A DNA stretch of 25,626 bases, from NCBI GenBank assembly GCA_023091735.1, contig JALKBU010000760.1, positions 1-25,626 on the forward strand, given 5' to 3'. The notes under the pieces were generated by a model. The model did not search any database, was not told where the DNA came from, and saw only the letters and a list, made by a program, of their open reading frames with translations. The position numbers were made by a program, and so were the translations under genes. Of this stretch, positions 8,482 through 16,795 are shown piece after piece (within the stretch, counting starts at the first letter, position 1; every line of letters begins with the position of its first letter). Source of the DNA: Trichomonas tenax. Taxonomy: Eukaryota > Parabasalia > Trichomonadida > Trichomonadidae.

Positions 8482-8504
8482 GTATGATGATACATAAGTA
8501 TATA

Positions 8505-9083
8505 TCATGAGTTGTATATAGGATAATTGTAATTAGGGAAATCAGAATCATCATTCTTCTTCTCTTGCTCTGCCTGTTCATTTCTCAGTTGCTCTATTTC
8601 ACTTTGGAGCTTTAAAATGGCTTTCTTTTCGTACTCAATATCTTCAGGATTAATATCTAAAATTTGTTTCATATTTTGGAGTATTTCCATTGCTGGAGTT
8701 CTTAAGTCACCCTCTGCGATCGTATTCCAAAGCTTCAATTTCTTATCGAAATTATTTTTGATATCTTCAACAACGATATTAACAGCTTTGTTTTCTGATT
8801 TCATTCCATTTTCGACAAATAAATTGAATGCTTCAGCAAATTCGCAAAATCGACCATATTTATAAGCATACAAATCTGCTAAAATGGAATCTAAGTCTGG
8901 TATTAAGTTTGCTCTCCTCATTACCTCTATGTCAGGTCTTTTTAGTGTTTTTTCGATTTTCTGTTTAATAATTTCGTTCATTTGCGGTGTAATTATTCCC
9001 TGTTTGAATTTGATCGATGGCCCTCTTCTCACCTTCGATTGCAATGGTGTGGATTGCCTTTTTTGGTCTTTTCCATCTTCCAT
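8505..9083 (-). CDS. Uncharacterised 192-residue helical protein
   Basis: I do not recognise a family. The N-terminus (1-30) is basic and Ser/Thr/Pro-containing, probably disordered. Residues 30-140 are predicted helical, with charged segments such as MNEIIKQKIEKTLKRPDIEV. Residues about 145-178 form a short coiled coil (IEYEKKAILKLQSEIEQLRN), and the tail is acidic then Asn/Tyr-rich. There is no membrane segment or signal peptide. It lies 132 bp downstream of the M60-like gene on the same strand and converges with the pseudokinase gene. The ATG at 9081-9083 is the first in frame, and TCATT or TCACA initiator-like strings lie about 30-50 bases upstream. AATAAA follows the stop. It looks like a real, expressed small gene of unknown role. 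Confidence 0.6.
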   Translation of the reverse strand: MEDGKDQKRQSTPLQSKVRRGPSIKFKQGIITPQMNEIIKQKIEKTLKRPDIEVMRRANLIPDLDSILADLYAYKYGRFCEFAEAFNLFVENGMKSENKAVNIVVEDIKNNFDKKLKLWNTIAEGDLRTPAMEILQNMKQILDINPEDIEYEKKAILKLQSEIEQLRNEQAEQEKKNDDSDFPNYNYPIYNS

Positions 9084-9215
9084 TGAAAATCAATCTCAAT
9101 CAAACAAACAAAATAATGAAAATGTGACACTCAATTCTAGAGATGATATAAGTAAACGGATGTCAATAAGAAAACAGACATTGATTCATCCAATAAAAAA
9201 AGTAATAATATTGAT

Positions 9216-11372
9216 TCACTTTATTTGATAAGCTGGCATGTTGTGAAGGGAATTAATAACAGAAAGTGGAATTGGTCTTGTACGACTTAACAAAGCTGAG
9301 AAATCGGCACCACCGATATTAGACAAGTTTCTCACGAAGGATATCCACATATCCTCTGGAATGTCTGTTGTCTGCACGTTGGGATCTCTAAAGCTGGCAA
9401 TGACTCTTGGTAAGATTGTCTTGTCAACCTTAGTATGAATTTCCCAAAGCTCGTGGAAGAGCTGAGGAAGTTCAATATCCTCAAGCATCATCGGCGTGAA
9501 ATCTTTGTACTCATTTGTGAGCGCTGCTGAAGCTGCGACGTTGGAAATCGCAATCTTTGTATTTTCATCAATACTAACAGTCTGTAATAAAGAAATTGCG
9601 ATACCAATGAGGAGTTCGAACAGCGTACGGTTCGGTGTCTTAACACCTGTGACTAATTTATCAATATCTTCTGTACTAAACACAATTGGATATGAAACTG
9701 AGTGTTTTCCTGGTTCCATCATAATATCGAACACGATTCTGAATTTATATTTGTAATCAACCGCTAAATAAGACTCGACATCGCCGACAAGTCTTGCTAA
9801 AGACGTGGCGAATGGTTCGATGTCAAACTCACGTGCGGCCTTTGTTGGAAGTGTGACAATCGCATTCTTTGTCTCGATTTCACACCATGGAATATCAATA
9901 TTCTTTGTCTGTTCCCAAAGATCTGTTCCTATAACATAATGAGGTGCCTGTGCGAAGCCTTTAAGTTTGACGTGAACGTTATAGTCAACAATATCTTTGT
10001 CGTCGTCGATCATCAAATAAACCAAACCTCCGAACGGCGATCCTACCTTTGTCTCATTGGAAACAATCGCCTCTGTGATGATCGTCGATGGCCACCTATC
10101 CCATGGGAAAGGCCTCGTCAAGTTCTTCTCTGTGTGGCAACCGATCTGTATGAATGAGTTCATTGGCGCGTCATCAATATCGATCTCTGCAATGACACCA
10201 GCCGGGAGCCAAAGTCCGGTGGAAGTCCACTCCTGTGTATTGATAACCATGTCTAATTCGAAGTCTGTTAATTCGACGTCTCCGGTCGGTCCTGGGAAGA
10301 TCTCGTAGCCTTCAACCGGGCGCATGAGCTCCAGCGGGAGCTTCTGAAGGAGATCCAGGATGAGCATGGCAACGATTGATTGCTGGACAACCTGGAATAA
10401 CTTATTGTCTTTGATATAGTTTGTTCGCTTGAGGTAATTCCATGAAGTTTCGAGTAATTCTGTTAATTGAGGAGTGTTCTCGTCGCCACCTGCAAGAACA
10501 TAAATTCTTAAGCTGGTAACGAGATCGTCAAGATCATATTGTTCGATGTCGTCTGACTGTAACGTTGTAATGTATTTCTTGCTCATTTCTGAGAATGTGT
10601 GTTCTTTCGCCTTTTCGTAATTTTGCCCAATTTCGATAGATTCACCGTCATCTCCGTTAATTAAGTTGGTAAATCTGATGCCGAACTTGAGAAGGAAATC
10701 GTTAATGCTGACTGATTCTTGTATAGGATTATAAAACACAATGAGACCGTTGCCGTCATCAACAACGTATTTATATAATTCGTCAGCTTCTTCCGGTTTC
10801 AGCTCATAACTTGTGTTTAAGACGATAATCGAGTAGTGGGAGAGGTTTTGAGGGAAATCTCCACTTTCAATGAAGAGTCCCATCGCTTCGAAGGAACTCT
10901 TATAGTTCCTCATATCGTTTCTGCTAAAACCGATGCAGAATGTCTGTGCGAATGTTCCTTGCCCACCTGCAAGCACGTGGGATAAATTTTTGAATAACAT
11001 TGGAGTTTCGAACGCTTGAAAATTTTGTTGCGAAAGAAAGTCTATACACGAGATGCAGGCTAACTGGCCATTACCTTTTAGCGAGCATGATATAATAGGT
11101 AAGCGTATGTCTGCAATACCTGGTTCTTCGAGTTTGAAAACCGCACTTACAATTGGGAAAGCTGTATCACCGACGCATATTTGAGGTACGAGTTCTGGTG
11201 GATTTGCAATTAATCTAATGCCATTCGTTACTGCGTGGAAAAATTGTTTTTTAGATAGTTTCTCTGTGTTGCGATCTCGCATTCCGGGGCGACTCTGTTG
11301 CGAATGATGACCCTGTTTCTGGGGCCTATCTTTCTTCTGGACAACTCTGGGCGATGACTGCACACAACCCAT
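9216..11372 (-). CDS. Acylated M60/TCAF-like protein with altered HExxH
   Basis: 718 residues from the ATG at 11370-11372; a GTG nine bases upstream is not used. It begins MGCVQSS, a strong signal for N-myristoylation at G2 and palmitoylation at C3, followed by a basic stretch, so it should be tethered to the cytosolic face of a membrane. Residues about 60-230 resemble the amidotransferase-like domain of TCAF/FAM115 proteins. Residues about 355-680 match the M60-like (enhancin/IMPa) family: WTSTGLWLPAG near 384, IQIGCHTEK, and SPFGGLVYLMI near 451. At the zinc site the family HExxH reads H640-E641-L642-W643-E644, with H646 two residues later, so one zinc ligand is missing and proteolysis is doubtful. 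M60 enzymes usually act outside the cell on glycoproteins. This one looks intracellular and perhaps a scaffold, as proposed for TCAF. Confidence 0.78.
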   Translation of the reverse strand: MGCVQSSPRVVQKKDRPQKQGHHSQQSRPGMRDRNTEKLSKKQFFHAVTNGIRLIANPPELVPQICVGDTAFPIVSAVFKLEEPGIADIRLPIISCSLKGNGQLACISCIDFLSQQNFQAFETPMLFKNLSHVLAGGQGTFAQTFCIGFSRNDMRNYKSSFEAMGLFIESGDFPQNLSHYSIIVLNTSYELKPEEADELYKYVVDDGNGLIVFYNPIQESVSINDFLLKFGIRFTNLINGDDGESIEIGQNYEKAKEHTFSEMSKKYITTLQSDDIEQYDLDDLVTSLRIYVLAGGDENTPQLTELLETSWNYLKRTNYIKDNKLFQVVQQSIVAMLILDLLQKLPLELMRPVEGYEIFPGPTGDVELTDFELDMVINTQEWTSTGLWLPAGVIAEIDIDDAPMNSFIQIGCHTEKNLTRPFPWDRWPSTIITEAIVSNETKVGSPFGGLVYLMIDDDKDIVDYNVHVKLKGFAQAPHYVIGTDLWEQTKNIDIPWCEIETKNAIVTLPTKAAREFDIEPFATSLARLVGDVESYLAVDYKYKFRIVFDIMMEPGKHSVSYPIVFSTEDIDKLVTGVKTPNRTLFELLIGIAISLLQTVSIDENTKIAISNVAASAALTNEYKDFTPMMLEDIELPQLFHELWEIHTKVDKTILPRVIASFRDPNVQTTDIPEDMWISFVRNLSNIGGADFSALLSRTRPIPLSVINSLHNMPAYQIK

Positions 11373-11760
11373 CGTTACCACAGCTTATATTCAAATAATT
11401 CTTAGAAGCTCTCAAATATAGCGGAGTAAAGCAAATTCAAACACGTTTTTCTCCACGAATTTTGCATATTTTTAAAATCTAAATAATGCATTCTCTAGTG
11501 CATGCGGAGTTCTATATAAATATATCATTTAAAAGCAAATTGGAGGAGTTAGACTTTGAAAAAACGAACAAATTTTACAAAACTCGTTATTTTGTCACTG
11601 AAACATAAATTTTGACAATAACAAATGTGTAAACGACGATAGAAAAGACGTTAAAACTTCAAAAATGATGAAAATAAACACTGCATTAAAAGTTCTGATT
11701 AAATTTTTAGTCGAATACAAAAAATGCATAAAGTAACCGAGATATTAGAAAAGTGACAGG
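11373..11760. other. Divergent promoter region, M60-like gene and PP2A B55
   Basis: 388 bases between divergent starts. It contains an inverted repeat ATGCA/TGCAT (11486-11490 and 11499-11503, 8-nt loop), a TGTCACT string near 11596, a 10-codon upstream ORF at 11724-11756 and the motif AAAAGTGACAGG at 11749-11760 touching the B55 start. No gene is seen. Confidence 0.55.
11749..11760 (+). promoter_or_regulatory. AAAAGTGACAGG motif abutting the B55 start codon
   Basis: This 12-mer ends directly before the ATG at 11761. An identical copy is at 25525-25536, upstream of the deubiquitinase gene. Its minus-strand reading contains TCACTTTT, the string seen at other starts here. Confidence 0.35.
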
Positions 11761-12930
11761 ATGCAGTTCGCGACTACCAAGGTCTTCGGCGACAAAGACT
11801 TGCGTGCGCAGTTGAACGACGATGACTTCATTTCTGCACTTCAATTCAATCAGTCGGGCAATTTTCTTGCAACAGGAGATGTTTCAGGTCGTGTTGTTAT
11901 ATTTAGATACACAAATCAAAATCAAATAGAGTTTGTTACACAGATGCACGCTCACAAGTCTGAATTCGATTATTTGAGATCAGAATTGAGCGAACCTCGC
12001 GTTTATGCAATAAGGTGGATTCCAAAAACAGACGTAAATCCATTGTTTTTAACAGCAAACATGCACGAAGTAAAATTATGGAGATTAAGCCAGACGCCAC
12101 GACCCACATGGGAACTTCCAGAACAAAATTCAGCGGATCAAGTCATCTTTCCAAAATTAAAATCATACGAAGTCAAATACGAAGCTATACAAATGAAAAA
12201 GTTTTTCGATGTTGAAACTGAATGTCTTGTTTCTATTGAAGCATTATCAGATCAAACATCGTTCTTAATGGTTGATATTGGAGGTGTTAAACTATGGGAT
12301 ATGAACAGAGATGTACCACCAGTTACATCCTACCAAATGTCAACATCAAGAGCAGAATTAACTTCATCAGCCGTAACACCGCAAATTCCTTACGCAATAT
12401 TAATAGCAGATAACACAGGGTATATCAGAATGCTCGACATGCGTCAACAGTCAACAAACTTAACACCAGCAGCAAATATTAATGTGACCAGCGCTGTTGA
12501 TAAATCCACTTTCACAAACGGATGCCAATTCGTATCATCAATCAGATTCTTAAATGATGGAGTACACTTTATGTCACGTATTTTCGGTCATTGCATGGTT
12601 TGGGATATGAGAAATCCTTCACAAGCAGAAGCTTCAATAGAGGTTCAGAATTACCAGAACAGAATGAATATTATCATCGATCAACAATATTACAGAGATT
12701 ACTTTGCTTCATCAGTGTTATGCACAGATGAGGTTGTCACAGGCAAATATGGAAATGCATACTGTATATGGGACTGGAAGAACAATCAAATGTATCCACA
12801 AACTGCAGGAAATGAGTTAGTCGAGAGTCTCGATTTCTCAAGGCGTGTTGGAGTCGCTGAAGCTCATCCAAGAGAACCAGTTGTTGCCATTGCGTCATCC
12901 ACATCACTGTATATTCAAGCCAAGAAGTAA
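11761..12930 (+). CDS. PP2A regulatory B subunit, B55/PR55 family
   Basis: A 389-residue WD40 beta-propeller. It matches B55 along its length: ISALQFNQSGNFLATGDVSG and RVVIFRY (24-50), the hallmark HKSEFDYLRS (65-74), VYAIRWIPK (81-89), VKLWRL (104-109), GYIRMLDMRQ, CMVWDMRNPS, and the C-terminal AHPREPVVAIASSTSLYI. B55 bound to the A scaffold and C catalytic subunit selects phosphoserine/threonine substrates of PP2A, including Cdk targets at mitotic exit. Animal B55 is about 445 residues, so this copy has shorter loops but all blades appear present. It is cytosolic or nuclear. The start is the ATG at 11761; the ATG at 11724 is in another frame and opens a 10-codon upstream ORF. This is one of the firmest calls here. 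Confidence 0.93.
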   Translation: MQFATTKVFGDKDLRAQLNDDDFISALQFNQSGNFLATGDVSGRVVIFRYTNQNQIEFVTQMHAHKSEFDYLRSELSEPRVYAIRWIPKTDVNPLFLTANMHEVKLWRLSQTPRPTWELPEQNSADQVIFPKLKSYEVKYEAIQMKKFFDVETECLVSIEALSDQTSFLMVDIGGVKLWDMNRDVPPVTSYQMSTSRAELTSSAVTPQIPYAILIADNTGYIRMLDMRQQSTNLTPAANINVTSAVDKSTFTNGCQFVSSIRFLNDGVHFMSRIFGHCMVWDMRNPSQAEASIEVQNYQNRMNIIIDQQYYRDYFASSVLCTDEVVTGKYGNAYCIWDWKNNQMYPQTAGNELVESLDFSRRVGVAEAHPREPVVAIASSTSLYIQAKK

Positions 12931-13237
12931 ATTCATTATTTGTAATTTTTATCTAATCAGTCAGTAAAATTGTTTCTTTTATGCAAACGCCAATCTACAG
13001 CCAAACGTATTTCCATTAATTTCGCAATTGGGAAAAATAATACGTTTTAATTTTTCGAGATTTTGAAGATTTACCGTATAATAGCATATAGGAAACCCAA
13101 ATTTGAAGAAATTTATAATGATTAGTTTTGATCAAAACCAAATTTAAAAAAAAATGTCAGTGGAATCAGCACCGTTAGGTGATGCTATATTCGATAATGA
13201 GATCTTTTAAATTGGCCGGACAAGTATAATTAAAAAA
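12931..13237. other. Spacer between B55 and Nbp35, with palindrome and in-frame uORF
   Basis: 307 AT-rich bases. They hold a perfect 14-bp palindrome GTTTTGATCAAAAC at 13125-13138 and an 18-codon ORF at 13154-13210. That ORF is in the same frame as Nbp35 and separated from it by a TAA and nine sense codons. No other gene or RNA is seen. Confidence 0.6.
13125..13138. repeat. Perfect 14-bp palindrome upstream of Nbp35
   Basis: GTTTTGATCAAAAC is fully self-complementary and lies about 100 bases before the Nbp35 ATG. It could be a dimeric factor site, but chance in AT-rich DNA is not excluded. Confidence 0.4.
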
Positions 13238-14107
13238 ATGTCTTGCAACGGAGACTGCGCCAACTGCCCTATGAAAGGTTCGTGCAGTTCCGGCATCGTC
13301 CCGGAGGCCCTCCTTGACAGTATCAGGAGGGTAAAGGAAGCAATGGAGCCTGTCCAGCATAAAATTCTCGTTCTCTCTGGAAAGGGTGGCGTAGGAAAGT
13401 CTACAGCAACTTACCTCCTTACAAGAAGGCTCGCTGCTGACATGGCTGTGGGTGTTCTCGATTTAGATCTCTGTGGTCCTTCAATGCCATTCCTTTTCGA
13501 AGCTGAGGACGAAAAACTCAGACAAACATCACTTGGATATTCACCACTCAACGTCGACGAAAATATTTACTTAGTAAGCACACAATTTTTCCTCCAAGAG
13601 AAAGATGAGCCAATTATTGCACGTGGAGGTATCAAAAATCAGATGGTTTTACAACTTCTGTCAGATGTTGACTGGAGTGAGTCCGAAATTATGATGATTG
13701 ACACACCTCCAGGCACATCAGATGAACATCTTGCAATTGTCAGCTTCATGAAGGACGCCGGTGTCACAGGTGCTGTCATCGTCACAACCCCCGAAGAAGT
13801 TGCGATCGCAGATGTTCGCCGTGAAATCAGATTCTGCAAGAAATCACAAATTCGCGTTCTCGGCATTGTTGAGAATATGTCTTCTTACACTTGCCCGAAG
13901 TGTGGCAAGGAAAGCAGCATTTATCCAAGAACAAATGGAGGTGCTCAAAAGATGTGCGAGGAGGAAGGTGTTGAGTACTTAGGAAGTATTCCAATCGATC
14001 CCTCATTGGTTGCTGGTCTTGTAGGAAAGAGTCATCAGGTTTCTCCTACAGTTAAAGAAGCAGTTGATTCGATTGTTGATAAGATGATGAATATAGTTAC
14101 TAAATAG
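13238..14107 (+). CDS. NBP35: Nbp35-type cytosolic Fe-S cluster assembly ATPase
   Basis: A 289-residue Mrp/NBP35 P-loop NTPase. The N-terminus has four cysteines, C3, C7, C10 and C16 (CNGDCANCPMKGSC), which bind the stable N-terminal cluster that distinguishes Nbp35 from Cfd1. The deviant Walker A SGKGGVGKS spans 47-55, DLDLCGPS 75-82 and DTPPGTSDEH 155-164. The C-terminal C219-P-K-C222 motif holds the bridging [4Fe-4S] cluster between subunits. Nbp35, alone or with Cfd1, assembles clusters in the cytosol and hands them to apoproteins through Nar1 and the CIA targeting complex. The N-terminus is some 10-50 residues shorter than usual, with cysteine spacing 3-2-5 instead of 13-2-5. No hydrogenosomal presequence is seen, so it is cytosolic. 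The ATG at 13238 is the nearest start before the cysteine motif. Confidence 0.93.
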   Translation: MSCNGDCANCPMKGSCSSGIVPEALLDSIRRVKEAMEPVQHKILVLSGKGGVGKSTATYLLTRRLAADMAVGVLDLDLCGPSMPFLFEAEDEKLRQTSLGYSPLNVDENIYLVSTQFFLQEKDEPIIARGGIKNQMVLQLLSDVDWSESEIMMIDTPPGTSDEHLAIVSFMKDAGVTGAVIVTTPEEVAIADVRREIRFCKKSQIRVLGIVENMSSYTCPKCGKESSIYPRTNGGAQKMCEEEGVEYLGSIPIDPSLVAGLVGKSHQVSPTVKEAVDSIVDKMMNIVTK

Positions 14108-14459
14108 AGTGATGTTAAAACTTAGTTCAATTACACTCCTTTTTTCCTTTCCTATTAGATTTTATATTTTATAAAAATTGATATATTGAACATAATCGCG
14201 ATTCTCTTAAATAGAAATTTTTTAAATCTATTTTAGATTAATACCTATTATTCCAAAAATTGAAAAACTAGAAATTTTTATGGAAATTGTGCTTTTTTCA
14301 CATACAAAATTATTTTTTCAACAAAAATTTTGAAATTAAAAAACTGAAATATTTTCTTGAAAATGAAAAGAGGTCTTCAGCTAGGTATAATCTAACAAAT
14401 TTTATTCGCTAACAGAGTCAATTTGAATAAATAAAAAACAAAAAAAAAAAAAAAACAAA
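14108..14459. other. Convergent 3' spacer with a 16-base A tract
   Basis: 352 bases between the ends of Nbp35 (plus) and the coiled-coil gene (minus). It is A/T-rich with many homopolymer runs, the longest being 16 A at 14440-14455 just beyond the minus gene's stop. On the minus strand AATAAA lies at 14401-14406. No gene is seen. Confidence 0.6.
14401..14406 (-). promoter_or_regulatory. Candidate AATAAA poly(A) signal of the coiled-coil gene
   Basis: TTTATT on the plus strand gives AATAAA on the minus strand, about 53 nt after the stop. Confidence 0.4.
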
Positions 14460-16697
14460 TTAATGCCCCAAGAAAGCAGGGTTGATTGTAGCTGTAAATG
14501 ATATATCGGTTTCTATCATCCTTTGAGGCGTAGCTTTAACAGAATTAATATTCTGCGAATTATTCTGAATTTCGATTGCATTGCATGTATATTTCGATTG
14601 TGTCTGTGATTCATTCTGTCTGTACCTTTGAACTATTCGTTCTAAAGCGAGAATTTCTTTAGTTTTCTCTTTGATAATTGTGTTCAGCTCTGAAATACTC
14701 TTATCTTTGGTTTCCACTGTCGTAACGTACTCCTCCACAAGCATATCTTTGTCTTTGAGCTCAACTCGAAGCTTTTCGGACTTTTCATTTGCGACTGCAG
14801 CTGAAGTTGAATATTCTTCAAGTTTTGCAGACAACTCTGTGATTTTATCTTGAAGTTCTTTGTTTGTCGCATCCAGCTGCTTGGCCCTGTTGTACTGCTG
14901 CTGGTATTCGTCCGCAGGGATGAGTTTTGTTAATTCTTTCTGGAGTTCTTCCGATCTTTGTTGCATCACATCAAGTTTCGCTTTGATTTCGTTGTATTGT
15001 TGTGTTGCCTTCTGGCAACTTGCATTATTTTCTGCGGCTTGTTTAGCAGAAGCGTTGTACTTCTCGTTCAAGTCGACAATTGCTTGGCGAGCGAGAACTA
15101 ATTCGCGCGAAATTTCTGTGAATTTCTCGAGAATTTCCTTGAACATCTTTTCGTTGATGTCTTCGGCGAAAATCTTCTGTTTTGTGAAAATTTGCAATGA
15201 GCTGGGATCCGTTGGAGCGTCGTCCATCGCTGAGTTGAAGAATCTCCTTGCGAAGATGACTGTCATTACGAGAGATTTCATTGTTTGCGCGCTTTGAACA
15301 CCGAAAATTGATGAATGTAACTTTTGGAAATTCGTTGTAAGTTTGTGCGATGATTCGATGAGAGTCTTCGAGAAATCTGTTCTTATCTTAAAGCGCTGAA
15401 GCAGGGCCTTATTAAGCTCATGTGTTGTCTTTAGTTCTTTGAGAACTGATTCCAATTTTTCGCGTTTGACTTTTTCTTCTTCATACATCACTTGTTTCTT
15501 TTCATTGACTTGTGCTGTTTTAACTATCTCAAGAGCTGTTTGCAATCTCGCTCTCAGCTTCTGGTTCTGTATTTGGAGTCCATTGATGACTTTCTCTGAC
15601 TCATTCATTTCTTCGATCTTCGTCTTAATCATCTTCCATTCTTCGTCTAATGGGTCCTGTCCGACACCCAGCAAATCAGCGATTGCGTCTTTTTCGATCG
15701 AAATGTGTTCGAGAAGAGCCTTCGATTGAAGCAGAGCGTGCTTGAGATTGGACACGCGGTCCTTCAGAGCCTCGCAGTCTTCGTGTGCATCGCTTAATTG
15801 ATGAACTAATTTATCGCGATCTTGGCTTTGCATGATTTCGTCTTCTAACTCTGATATTCTCGATTTCTGTTTCGTTATTTTGCTTTCTGCTTTAGCGAGA
15901 AGATCGTGTAAGCTGTCTTTTTCGAGTTTTATCTGATTCAGCTGTTCCTGCATTGATTGGCATTGTGATATCGAGTTATTTAGAATGTCCTTCTGCTTCT
16001 TTCTTTTATTTTTCGACTCTTTTTGAATGCTGCTCATTTGTTCGAGTATTTGTGAATTTTCGTTGTCTTTTTCTTTGATTTTTTCTTCTGCGATGGATAA
16101 ATTGTCCTTAAGGCGTTGAATCTCGCGATCTTTTAACTGTAATTGACTTTGAATTTGTGAATTTTGTTCAGATATCGAATCTTTCATTTTATTTGAGTTA
16201 ATTTCGATCTTAAACTTCTCCTCAGTAAGCGCATTTATCTTATCTTGTTGTTCTTTGAGTGATTGCTGTGCTACTTTTGCTTTTGACTTCCATTTTTGAT
16301 ATTTTTTCGATAAACTGTCGATTTGCTGCGCGTTTTGGCTCAGCTGCACCTGAACCTCGTATGAGTACGTCTGGTTTCGAATATTCGTCTCCAATTGCGT
16401 CAAATGGTCTCTTAATTGCTGTTCTGAATTTCTAAGTGCGAGAATTTCGTTTTCGTATTCGTTTTTTTCGAAAGCAAAGGCAGCCTCTTGCAGGTGGATG
16501 GTTTCCTTTGCTATTTTGAGCTGTGCTTCGAGTTCGAGAGATTTTTCTTGTAATTTAACGGATTCGTGTATTTTCGTTTGTAGGCAGTCTATGACATCGC
16601 TCTGTTGATGGGAATCGCTTATAGTCTTCGATGCGTTCAATTGATCGCGTAAATAATCTGAGCAAGAGCCAGAAGAAACTCGTGGAGACTCGCTCAT
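14460..16697 (-). CDS. Long coiled-coil protein, unidentified
   Basis: 745 residues from the ATG at 16695-16697 (MSESPRVSSGS). Nearly all of it is heptad-rich coiled coil (for example LKEQQDKINALTEEKFKIEI). The exception is a break at about 440-510 with a non-coil segment, TMKSLVMTVIFARRFFNSAM, followed by a short Pro-containing linker. The tail after the last coil is polar and ends AFLGH. No motor, kinase or known targeting domain is visible. Similar proteins are labelled golgin-, myosin-tail- or inclusion-protein-like only because of their coils. Likely roles are cytoskeletal, basal-body or vesicle-tethering scaffolds. The frame stays open upstream to an ATG at 16893-16895 (811 residues), but that part reads through the AT-rich 20-bp array and gives a Phe/Ile-rich peptide, so I prefer the inner start. 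Confidence 0.75.
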   Translation of the reverse strand: MSESPRVSSGSCSDYLRDQLNASKTISDSHQQSDVIDCLQTKIHESVKLQEKSLELEAQLKIAKETIHLQEAAFAFEKNEYENEILALRNSEQQLRDHLTQLETNIRNQTYSYEVQVQLSQNAQQIDSLSKKYQKWKSKAKVAQQSLKEQQDKINALTEEKFKIEINSNKMKDSISEQNSQIQSQLQLKDREIQRLKDNLSIAEEKIKEKDNENSQILEQMSSIQKESKNKRKKQKDILNNSISQCQSMQEQLNQIKLEKDSLHDLLAKAESKITKQKSRISELEDEIMQSQDRDKLVHQLSDAHEDCEALKDRVSNLKHALLQSKALLEHISIEKDAIADLLGVGQDPLDEEWKMIKTKIEEMNESEKVINGLQIQNQKLRARLQTALEIVKTAQVNEKKQVMYEEEKVKREKLESVLKELKTTHELNKALLQRFKIRTDFSKTLIESSHKLTTNFQKLHSSIFGVQSAQTMKSLVMTVIFARRFFNSAMDDAPTDPSSLQIFTKQKIFAEDINEKMFKEILEKFTEISRELVLARQAIVDLNEKYNASAKQAAENNASCQKATQQYNEIKAKLDVMQQRSEELQKELTKLIPADEYQQQYNRAKQLDATNKELQDKITELSAKLEEYSTSAAVANEKSEKLRVELKDKDMLVEEYVTTVETKDKSISELNTIIKEKTKEILALERIVQRYRQNESQTQSKYTCNAIEIQNNSQNINSVKATPQRMIETDISFTATINPAFLGH

Positions 16698-16720
16698 TTT
16701 ATGTACGTTTAGATCGATAC

Positions 16721-16742
16721 GGGCGCAAAAATTTGCGCACCC
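16721..16742. promoter_or_regulatory. E2F-like palindrome
   Basis: Perfect 7-bp arms GCGCAAA (16723-16729) and TTTGCGC (16732-16738) with a 2-bp spacer, flanked by GGG and ACCC. TTTGCGC resembles an E2F half site (TTTSSCGC). It lies 24-45 bases upstream of the coiled-coil ATG and is strikingly GC-rich for this spacer. Confidence 0.4.
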
Positions 16743-16795
16743 GGATTTACTTTTTATGCCCCCTGAACTAAAATTGAATGAAAATTTACAAATAT

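Noticed and set aside
13154..13237. Short intron joining the uORF to Nbp35
   Set aside because: I found no GT...AG pair with trichomonad-like splice motifs (GTAYGT, ACTAACACACAG) that would join the frames. The one GT-AG pair I tested runs into a stop.
14460..16697. Naming the coiled-coil protein as myosin, golgin or viral inclusion protein
   Set aside because: Such matches come from heptad composition alone. No family-specific domain is visible.
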